Positions 57,220 to 64,000 of a DNA stretch of 64,000 nucleotides are shown here, in pieces (the first letter of the stretch is position 1; every line of letters begins with the position of its first letter). Position numbers and translations under genes: made by a program. The DNA lies in assembly GCA_963803265.1 (NCBI GenBank), contig CAWDLZ010000012.1:62001-126000 (forward strand). Direction: 5' to 3'. The notes below the pieces were generated by a model. The model did not search any database. It was not told the DNA's origin and saw nothing but the letters and a program-made list of their open reading frames with translations. Origin of the DNA: CAIKMD01 sp963803265 (GTDB taxonomy: Bacteria > Pseudomonadota > Alphaproteobacteria > ATCC43930 > CGMCC-115725).

Positions 57220-57744
57220 GCTTTCCAGTTCGTAATCCGCTTGATCCTCGTAGATCGCGCCGCTTTTCGTGAGATAGCTCGCGATCAGGCTGAAGCGCTC
57301 GACCGCGAACGGAGCGGCGCGAAACAGCGCATACGCGCTCAAATACTCTTGCAGCTTGGCCTCGGTCGTGCCCTTCAACCGCGCCAGCGCGACATGCGGC
57401 GCGTAGCGGCGCTCCTCGGGCTCGATCCCGATGCGGATGAGCGCGCTCTCGACCTTGTCGTGGAGATGCTGGAGCGCGGGATTGCGTTCGACTCCGACAA
57501 ACAGGCTGCGGAGACCGAAATGCCCCACCGTCGCCAGCGTCAGCTCGAAGCTCGGCGCCCTGATCCGCGCGAGCGCGGCGTCGATATCGGCGGCCTGGGC
57601 CTCGTCGACCTCGCCGATGAAGCGGATGGTGAGGTGATAATTGCCCGGATCGGTCCATTTCGCGCCCGGCACTCCGGCCGCGAGCAACGACAATTTGAGC
57701 TTCAGCTCGGGCGGTAGGCCGATGCCGACGAAGAGCCGCAACAT
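57199..57744 (-). CDS. thpR: RNA 2',3'-cyclic phosphodiesterase (LigT/ThpR)
   Basis: A 181-residue 2H phosphoesterase starting MLRLFVGIGLPPEL. The first HxTx motif is intact (NYHLTIRFIGEV). The second reads PHVALARLKG, with alanine where threonine or serine is normal. The family opens 2',3'-cyclic phosphates at RNA ends and can ligate tRNA halves. It follows the esterase gene on the minus strand by six bases. Confidence 0.88.
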   Translation of the reverse strand: MLRLFVGIGLPPELKLKLSLLAAGVPGAKWTDPGNYHLTIRFIGEVDEAQAADIDAALARIRAPSFELTLATVGHFGLRSLFVGVERNPALQHLHDKVESALIRIGIEPEERRYAPHVALARLKGTTEAKLQEYLSAYALFRAAPFAVERFSLIASYLTKSGAIYEDQADYELESGRGQSG

Positions 57745-57750
57745 CGCCGC

Positions 57751-58428
57751 TCACCCCGTCGGCTTGGGCAACAGATTTTCGACGGCGGGCGCGATGCGGG
57801 CAACGATCAATGCGACGCCTTCGGCATTGGGATGGAGCATGTCGGCCTGGTCGAGCTTGGGGTCGAGCGCCACGCCGTCCAAGAAGAACGGATAGAGCGG
57901 CACGCCGTATTTCTTGGCGAGATCGGGGTAGATCGAATTGAACGCGCTCTGGTAATCGCGGCCCCAATTGCCCGGCGCGAGCATGCCGATGAGCAGCACC
58001 TTGACGCGCGCTTCTTTCAGCCGCTGGAGAATGGCGTCGAGATTGCTTCGCGTGAGCTTCGGGTCGATGCCGCGCAGCGCGTCATTGGCCCCGAGCTCGA
58101 GCAAGACGACATCGGGATGTCCGCCCATTGCCCAATCGATGCGCGCGAGCCCGTCGGCGCTGGTGTCGCCCGAGACGCCGCCATTCTCCATGGCGACCGC
58201 ATAACCGTCCCGCTCCAGCCGCGCGGCGAGCTGCGCCGGAAACGCGTCCTCGGGCGCGAGGCCGAACCCGGCCGTCAAACTGTCGCCCAAGGCAAGAATC
58301 CGGGTCGCCGCGCCCGCGTCCACGGGCGCCGCCAACAATAGCGCGATGGCCGCGACAAACCAGGCTCGATTGACAAAGCGTGTTAGCCCCGCATAACCCC
58401 GAAGCGGGCGCGTGAGACGAGAGAGCAT
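57751..58428 (-). CDS. TesA-like SGNH arylesterase / lysophospholipase
   Basis: A secreted SGNH hydrolase of about 225 residues: block I ILALGDSLTAGFGL (catalytic serine), block II GVSGDTSADGL, block III LLELGANDALRGI and block V DMLHPNAEG (Asp-His). The signal peptide-like segment AWFVAAIALLLAAPVDAGA follows a basic N-terminus. The best ATG (58428) overlaps the ATG of the divergent ABC gene by two bases (CATG), so the real start may be elsewhere. TesA homologues are typically divergent from this ABC pair. Confidence 0.87.
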   Translation of the reverse strand: MLSRLTRPLRGYAGLTRFVNRAWFVAAIALLLAAPVDAGAATRILALGDSLTAGFGLAPEDAFPAQLAARLERDGYAVAMENGGVSGDTSADGLARIDWAMGGHPDVVLLELGANDALRGIDPKLTRSNLDAILQRLKEARVKVLLIGMLAPGNWGRDYQSAFNSIYPDLAKKYGVPLYPFFLDGVALDPKLDQADMLHPNAEGVALIVARIAPAVENLLPKPTG

Positions 58429-59107
58429 GGCAAAGCCGGTGATTCTGCTCGAGGATGTGCGCCTTACACTGGCGAGCGCGGCCGGCGCCGTCAACGTCCT
58501 GCGCGGCATCACGCTCGGCATCGCGCGGGGCGAGGCGGTCGGCCTGGTCGGGCCATCGGGCTCGGGCAAGACCACCTTGATGATGGTGATGGGCGGCCTG
58601 GAGCGTGCGACTGCGGGGAAGGTCGAAGTCGCCGGGTACGATCTCGGCCAGCTCGACGAAGACGCGCTGGCCGAGTTTCGCCGCGATCATGTCGGCATCG
58701 TGTTTCAGTCCTTTCATCTCGTGCCGACCATGACGGCTTTGGAGAACGTCGCGGTGCCGCTCGAATTGGCGGGCCGCGCCGATGCTTTCGAGGCCGCGCG
58801 CGCCGGGCTCGACGCCGTGGGTCTCGCCGCGCGCGTGCTGCATTACCCGGCGCAGCTATCGGGCGGCGAGCAGCAGCGCGTCGCCATCGCCCGCGCCTTC
58901 GTTTCCCGCCCGGAGCTGCTGCTGGCGGACGAGCCGACCGGCAATCTCGACGGCGCCACGGGCAAGCAGGTCATCGACCTGTTGTTCCGCCTGCATCGCG
59001 AAGCGGGAACGACGTTTCTGCTGATTACCCACGATCCCGAGCTGGCGCGCCGCTGCGACCGGATCGTGACGCTGATCGACGGCCGCATCGGCACGACCGC
59101 GTCGTGA
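58427..59107 (+). CDS. ABC transporter ATP-binding protein (YbbA/LolD-like)
   Basis: A 226-residue ATPase with Walker A LVGPSGSGKTTLMMVMGG, signature QLSGGEQQRVAIARAF and Walker B LLLADEPTGNLDG. This is the MacB/LolD subfamily that pairs with FtsX-fold permeases. The ATG at 58427 is used; a GTG at 58412 is in frame. It overlaps the permease gene by four bases (GTGACG). Probable lipid or lipoprotein handling in the envelope. Confidence 0.9.
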   Translation: MAKPVILLEDVRLTLASAAGAVNVLRGITLGIARGEAVGLVGPSGSGKTTLMMVMGGLERATAGKVEVAGYDLGQLDEDALAEFRRDHVGIVFQSFHLVPTMTALENVAVPLELAGRADAFEAARAGLDAVGLAARVLHYPAQLSGGEQQRVAIARAFVSRPELLLADEPTGNLDGATGKQVIDLLFRLHREAGTTFLLITHDPELARRCDRIVTLIDGRIGTTAS

Positions 59108-61627
59108 CGAATTTTGCCGTCGTCTGGCGCCTGGCGCGGCGCGAGCTGAGAAGCGGCTTTAAGGGGTTCGGCATCTTCCTCGGCTGCTTGGGCCTCGGCG
59201 TGGCGGTGATCGCGGGGGTTGGGTCGCTGTCGGCCGCGATCGATGCCGGCCTGACCGGCGATGCCCGCGCGCTCCTCGGCGGCGATGTCGAGTTTCACCT
59301 CGCGCAGCGACCCGCGAGCGCGGCCGAACGCGACTTTCTGGCCGCGCACGGCGCGGTGTCGGAGATCGTGGCGGCGCGGGCGATGGCGCTGACCGCTACC
59401 GGCGCGCGCCGCAGCCTGATCGAGCTGAAAGCCGTCGACCCCGCCTATCCGCTCTACGGCGCCGTGACTCTCGACGCCCGATCAAGAGCTCGGCGCGGCG
59501 GTCGCGCAGCGCGACGGCGCCTGGGGAGCGGTCGCGGCGCCGGCTCTCTTCGACCAGCTCGGCATCCGGGTGGGCGACACCATCCACATCGGCGATGGCA
59601 GCTTCGTGCTGCGCGCGGAGCTGACGCACGAGCCCGATAGCGTGAGCGGCATCTACGAGCTGGGCCCGCGGGTGATGGTGGCAAAGGCGGCGCTGCCCTC
59701 GACCGGCCTCATCGTGCCGGGAACACTGGCCGAGTATTCCTATCGCGTGCGCCTGCCGCCGGGCGCCGACGCCCACGCGCTGGTGACGGCGGCGCTGGCC
59801 GCGTTTCCGCAAGCGGGCTGGCGCATCCGCGAATTCTCCGACGCGGCGCCGAACCTGCAGATCTTGCTGGATCGCGTGACCGTGTTCCTTACCCTCGTAG
59901 GGCTGACGGCACTGCTGGTGGGCGGCGTCGGCGTCGGCAACGCGGTCGAGAGCTATCTCGCGGAAAAGACCATGACCATCGCGACGCTTAAATGTCTGGG
60001 CGCCTCGCGGCATCTCGTGTTCGCGACCTATCTGACGCAGATCCTCGTTCTCGCCGCCGCCGGGATCGCGTTGGGGATCGTGCTCGGCGCCGCCGTGCCC
60101 TTCGCCGCCGTGCCGCTGCTGCCGACCGCGCTGCCGGTCGAGGCGCGGATCGGAATCTATCCGCTGCCGCTGCTGCTGGCCGCGCTCGACGGGCTGCTGG
60201 TGACGCTCGCCTTCGCGGCCTGGCCGCTGGGCGCGGCCTGCGAGCAGCGCCCGGCCTTGCTGTTTCGCAGCGAGGTCGCGCCGGAAAGGACGCGCCCGCC
60301 CGCGCTCGCCGCGCTCGTCGCGCTTGGCGCGGCCGTAACCCTCGCGCTTGTCGCGCTGGCGACCGCCTCGGACCGGATCACCGCGCTCTGGTTCATCCTC
60401 GGGGCGGCGGCGGCGCTCGTCCTCTTCCGCCTCGCCGCGCAGGCGCTGATGCGCGCCGCGATCCTGGCCGGGCGGCCGCGCCGGCAGGCCTTGCGCCTGG
60501 CACTCGCCAATCTCTATCGGCCAGGCGCCGCCACGGCGGGGATCGTCGCCTCGCTCGGCCTTGGGCTGGCGGTGCTGGTGGCGGTGGCGCTGGTCGAGGG
60601 CAATCTCGCGACCGAGCTCGCCGAGGATCTGCCGCAGCGCGCGCCCTCGTTCTTCTTCATCGATATCGAGCCCGATCAGATCGCCGCCTTCGACGCGCTG
60701 GTTGAGAAACTTCCGGGCGTGAGCGAGGTGCGGCAGGTGCCGAGCCTGCGCGGGCGCATCACCGCGCTGAACGGCGTGCCGGTGGAGCGCGCACCTGTCG
60801 CCGACGAGGCGCGCTGGGCCACCAGCACCGAGCGCGGCCTGACCTATGCCGCGACCTTGCCGCCGGGCTCGCGCCTCGTCGCCGGAACCTGGTGGCGGGC
60901 GGATTATCGCGGCCCGCCATTGGTGTCTTTCGCCGCCGATCTCGCCCGCGGCATGGGGCTCAAGGTCGGCGACACCATCACCATCAACGTGCTCGGGCGC
61001 GACGTCACCGCGACCATCGCCAATCTGCGCGAGATCGACTGGACCTCGCTCAACATCAACTTCGCGATCGTGCTGTCGCCGGGCACGCTCGACGGCGCGC
61101 CGCAGACCTTCATCGCCACCGCGCGCGCGACGCCCGATGAGGAAGCCGCGCTCGAGCGCGCCGTCACCGACGCCTTCCCCAATGTCTCGGCCATCGGCGT
61201 GAAGGACGCGCTCGCAACCCTGGCCGAGATCATTGCCACGATATCCGCCGCCGTGCGCGTCACTGCCGCCGTCACGCTGGCGGCAGGCGCGCTGGTGCTA
61301 GCCGGCGCCATCGCCGCGAGCCGACGCCGCCGCGTTTACGAGGCCGTGGTGCTGAAGGTGCTGGGCGCGACGCGGCGCCAGGTGGCGGCGATCTTCCTGA
61401 TCGAATATGGTCTATTGGGGTTGGCTTCGGCGCTGCTCGCCACGGCGGTGGGAAGCCTCGCCGCCTACTACGTGCTGACGCGGGTGATGCACGCGCCGTG
61501 GCGCTTTCTCGCCGGCGACGTGGCCGCGACCGCGCTCGGCGCCACGGTATTCACCCTCGCCGCGGGCTTTGCCGGCACGTGGCGCGCGCTCGGCGCCAAA
61601 GCGGCGCCTTACTTAAGAAACGAATGA
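59104..61627 (+). CDS. FtsX-like ABC transporter permease (YbbP type), one frameshift
   Basis: A permease of about 840 residues with a first membrane helix (GIFLGCLGLGVAVIAGVGSL), a large periplasmic domain and two FtsX modules. Helices include TLVGLTALLVGGVGVGNAV, ILVLAAAGIALGIVLGAAV and a final set near LLGLASALLATAVGSLAAYY. An extra base near 59478 separates PLYGAVTLDA from DQELGAAVAQRDGAW. The stop is 11 bases from doxX. The two-module architecture matches YbbP/MacB-like exporters. Confidence 0.88.
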
Positions 61628-61637
61628 GGAAACGAGC

Positions 61638-62099
61638 ATGAACGACGACGCCGTTGACCCAAACCGTCTGGTGTTTCCCGGCTTGGCCGGGCTTTACCGA
61701 TCGGGCTCGCGCTATGCCTATGGCTTGATGCGCTTGTGCACCGGCGCGGTGCTGGTGCCGCACGGGGTGGTCAAGCTGATGGCGCTCCCGCCCACCGGCT
61801 ACGCCGCGACCATCGCCCAGCACGGCTTGCCCTTCGCGACGCTGTTGGCCTGGCTGCTGGTGCTGACCGAATCCGTCGGGGCGGTGTTCCTCGCCCTCGG
61901 CCTCTTCACGCGCCTTTGGGCGACCGCGATCTGGATCGAGATGGCGCTGATCATCACGATCTTCCAGTGGCATTTCGGCTACTTCTGGACCAACAAGGGG
62001 ATCGAATACGCGCTGCTGTGGCTCCTCCTTTGCACCGCGATCTTCTTTCGCGGCGGCGGGCGCTATTCGATCGACCATTATCTCGGGAGGGAGTTTTAG
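61638..62099 (+). CDS. DoxX family membrane protein
   Basis: A 153-residue four-span membrane protein: YGLMRLCTGAVLVPHGVVKL, ATLLAWLLVLTESVGAVFLAL, the family's LGLFTRLWA, and YALLWLLLCTAIFFRGGGRYSID. DoxX proteins are linked to redox and oxidative-stress functions; no specific partner is apparent here. Confidence 0.87.
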   Translation: MNDDAVDPNRLVFPGLAGLYRSGSRYAYGLMRLCTGAVLVPHGVVKLMALPPTGYAATIAQHGLPFATLLAWLLVLTESVGAVFLALGLFTRLWATAIWIEMALIITIFQWHFGYFWTNKGIEYALLWLLLCTAIFFRGGGRYSIDHYLGREF

Positions 62100-62209
62100 G
62101 GCATGATAGAGTTAGACTGAGTTCTCTCTCGTCGTCTAGGCGTCAGTCCATGGTCGGCGTGTAACCCATCCTTAATCGAGCGCACCATGCCCAGCATAGA
62201 TAATAAACG

Positions 62210-62878
62210 ATGGCTGGATATCGGATCGGAACCTTGTCGCCGTTTCGGGAATTAGTCCGCGGTACCGACTTCTTGTCGCGCAAGGCGCAGAGGATCGTCG
62301 AATTCGATTCGAGCGCCGATTGTCTATTGCGGATTGCCATGAGGCGCGCGGAGCGGGAAATCGATTTCGGCCGCGGCAAGGTTCTTCGCCCCGGCGATGC
62401 CGTCATCGAATTGCACCTGTGGAACGAGCATCTGCCGATCCCCAAGGCCCGGCCGGATTTGCGCTGGGCCGCCGCCGCTCGAAAGCAATTCGAACGCTCT
62501 CTCGACCGCTTGGCGATTTATGTTCGCTCCGATCCGGCGTTCGACGAGGTGCGGGCGCTGATGATGATGCCGGCCCTGACCTCGCGCCAACGGGCAAAAA
62601 ATCGCGGCGGCGTTTCCTACCTGTTGCGCGGCGATTGGCTGGCGGTTCGGGGCCGCTCGGGGAGATCGCTCTTCCATCGGATCGTCAACGACCTGTGGCT
62701 GTGGCTCCTGACCTACGCCTTCAATCCGAGAAGCTCGGCGCGCCGGCATTTCATTCGCCACCGTCAGGAATTCTGGATCGAGCGCAATCGGTTTCTTGCG
62801 ATCTATGGCGTGGACGGCGGCGGGCGCCGCCATGCCTCGAAACCGGCCGCATTGCCGCCGGCGACTTCTCAGGCGTGA
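62210..62878 (+). CDS. YkoP-like domain protein
   Basis: A 222-residue protein. The segment FGRGKVLRPGDAVIELHLWN, followed by LRWAAAARKQFERSLDRLA, resembles the YkoP-like domain found beside or fused to polysaccharide deacetylases. The C-terminal half carries aromatic-rich LWLWLLTYAFNPR. No signal peptide. Function unknown. It ends in a 10-base overlap with the convergent hydrolase. Confidence 0.6.
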   Translation: MAGYRIGTLSPFRELVRGTDFLSRKAQRIVEFDSSADCLLRIAMRRAEREIDFGRGKVLRPGDAVIELHLWNEHLPIPKARPDLRWAAAARKQFERSLDRLAIYVRSDPAFDEVRALMMMPALTSRQRAKNRGGVSYLLRGDWLAVRGRSGRSLFHRIVNDLWLWLLTYAFNPRSSARRHFIRHRQEFWIERNRFLAIYGVDGGGRRHASKPAALPPATSQA

Positions 62879-63993
62879 CGCAGCGACCGACGCGCGACCA
62901 GCTGCGGGATGATTTCGCCCGGAGGCGGGTCGAGCGCCTCGACCGCCAACGCGCCGGTCCCGGCATTCGCGGTCATGACGATCACCGTATGGCTGTTGAG
63001 CACCGGCTCGACCAGATCGGAGCTGCCGCGAAATTCGCCTTCCTGCAACCGGGAGACGATCGCGCAGCGAGCGGCGTTGTTCGCCTCCGGCCGCATCGCG
63101 GGCGACGTCGTGACCGATGCGTTGCGGGCGTTTCCCCTCAGATCGGGGCTCAGCCACTGGTTGGCGATGCCCAGCACCCCGCGCGGCGCATCCTTCGTCC
63201 GGGGAACGCGCCGCTCTCGCCCAATCGCTTCGACCACGCAGCCATCGTCTGGAGCGGTGCCGGAAACGGCGAATAGCGCGGGGGCAGCAAGCGTCACGCG
63301 CTCGCTTGTGAGCATCTCGATCGCGGCCTCGTAATCGGGCGCGGATTCGAAAACGCTTCGCAACAGGTGGCTCGCGAGAGTCCGATCGCTGGAAGCGTAG
63401 AGACGCAGCCGGGCGATCATGTCGTCGAGCGGCGCAAGTCCGAGCACCGGAACGCGCGGAGCCTGGTTGATGGCGGCGCAAAACCGGCCGGGCGCCATGG
63501 CGTTTACGACGCCGGCATAGCCCGGCCAAGTCGCGTTGTAGAAAGGCCCATGCTCGGTCGGGTGGCGGGCGATGACGACATGGCGCCCGATTCCCGCGAG
63601 GCCCCAATCGAGCACCCGGATCATCCGGGCGCCTTCGCCCGACGGCTCGGGTCCAACGCTCGTGGAGCAGGCCCATTCATAGATCGCGTTGAGAAAGAAT
63701 GCCCCGGGCCGGCCGAGCAGGCTGGCGACGTGCCTGATCTCGTCGAGATAGGAGTCCGCTTGGCGCGTAAGCCAGGCGCGAGAGATGCGGTTGACCAGCC
63801 GCGCCGCGAGCGGCAGCGCGAGATGACTGCGGCGTCCGAGCGCGGCGGCGACGAGGGCATGCATACGGTCCGGATCGCGACGGCACATCTCGGCGCTCGG
63901 GTGCGCATCGATGTTGAGCAGCGGAATTTCCGCGATGGCGCGAAGATGAGTGGGAATGAGCACTGCTCCTGATCGGGCGTTGGTCCGCTGCAT
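62869..63993 (-). CDS. Acid-ceramidase/NAAA-like Ntn-hydrolase, 5' end may extend beyond window
   Basis: A protein of 374 residues or more. After about 108 residues comes ACSTSVG, where Cys109 would be the N-terminal nucleophile exposed by autocleavage. RVLDWGLAGIGRH, YNATWPGYAGVVNAMAPGRF and AINQAP then follow the order of acid ceramidase and N-acylethanolamine amidase. The N-terminal pro-segment (HPSAEMCRRDPDRMHAL) is consistent with a zymogen. The start at 63993 is seven bases from the window end, so a more upstream start is possible. Substrate presumably an N-acyl amide; that is inference. Confidence 0.65.
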   Translation of the reverse strand: MQRTNARSGAVLIPTHLRAIAEIPLLNIDAHPSAEMCRRDPDRMHALVAAALGRRSHLALPLAARLVNRISRAWLTRQADSYLDEIRHVASLLGRPGAFFLNAIYEWACSTSVGPEPSGEGARMIRVLDWGLAGIGRHVVIARHPTEHGPFYNATWPGYAGVVNAMAPGRFCAAINQAPRVPVLGLAPLDDMIARLRLYASSDRTLASHLLRSVFESAPDYEAAIEMLTSERVTLAAPALFAVSGTAPDDGCVVEAIGRERRVPRTKDAPRGVLGIANQWLSPDLRGNARNASVTTSPAMRPEANNAARCAIVSRLQEGEFRGSSDLVEPVLNSHTVIVMTANAGTGALAVEALDPPPGEIIPQLVARRSLRHA

Positions 63994-64000
63994 GTCGGCA

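Overview
The window is GC-rich, densely coded chromosomal DNA from an alphaproteobacterium. Gene content points that way: system I cytochrome c maturation genes, a NadQ-type NAD regulator next to nadABC, a DUF2849-cysI-DUF934 sulfite reductase cluster, homospermidine synthase and a SUV3-like helicase. A Rhodospirillales-like soil organism is my best guess, but only an inference. No rRNA, tRNA or CRISPR was seen.

Layout. 1-7 kb: partial SUV3-like helicase, PH-domain membrane protein, htpG, a DUF1223 protein and acnA. 7-12.4 kb: a possible small RNA with two C-loop hairpins, then ccmA-B-C-D-F-I; ccmE is reduced to a 57-nt micro-ORF and ccmG/ccmH are absent. 12.4-18.3 kb: scoB/scoA, phhB, a zincin, a uracil-DNA-glycosylase-like protein, an ACMSD-type amidohydrolase and an aldolase/dehydrogenase fusion. 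18.3-22.7 kb: nadQ-nadA-nadB-nadC with a likely NadQ operator. 23-30.4 kb: pentapeptide protein, a DegP-like protein without a catalytic triad, palindromic and tandem repeats, arfB, an ABC-type binding protein, flavin reductase, HU, an MDR dehydrogenase and a CmcJ-like protein.

30.6-50 kb holds a C1/oxalate locus: OxlT-type antiporter, NAD-linked formate dehydrogenase (fdsA and a fused fdsG-fdsB), sucD, sucC, formyl-CoA transferase (frc) and a ThDP-dependent acyl-CoA lyase/decarboxylase. Together they could import oxalate or a 2-hydroxyacid, activate it as a CoA thioester, cleave it to formyl-CoA, and oxidise the formate to CO2 with NADH. This locus is split between frc and sucC by a visibly lower-GC island. 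The island is a single gene of originally about 1,082 codons joining a SAM methyltransferase, a STAND-type P-loop NTPase and C-terminal helical repeats. Three near-identical 1.6-kb IS1380-family elements have hit it: two in tandem inside codon 993 and one exactly on its stop codon, all at CTAG. This gene is the best candidate in the window for an undescribed system, possibly defence.

50-64 kb: homospermidine synthase, Rieske and EVE proteins, a tandem pair of paralogous small membrane proteins, a siroheme/sulfite reduction operon behind a perfect 18-bp palindrome, thpR, a TesA-like esterase divergent from a YbbA/YbbP-like ABC transporter, DoxX, and a YkoP-like protein convergent with an acid-ceramidase-like hydrolase.

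About two dozen single-base frameshifts, almost all +1, break otherwise well conserved genes (fdsA five, fdsGB three, ccmF two, ccmI two, others one or two). IS copy 1 carries two such +1 insertions relative to its two intact copies. I read most of them as sequencing indels rather than decay, and annotate the affected genes across the shifts.
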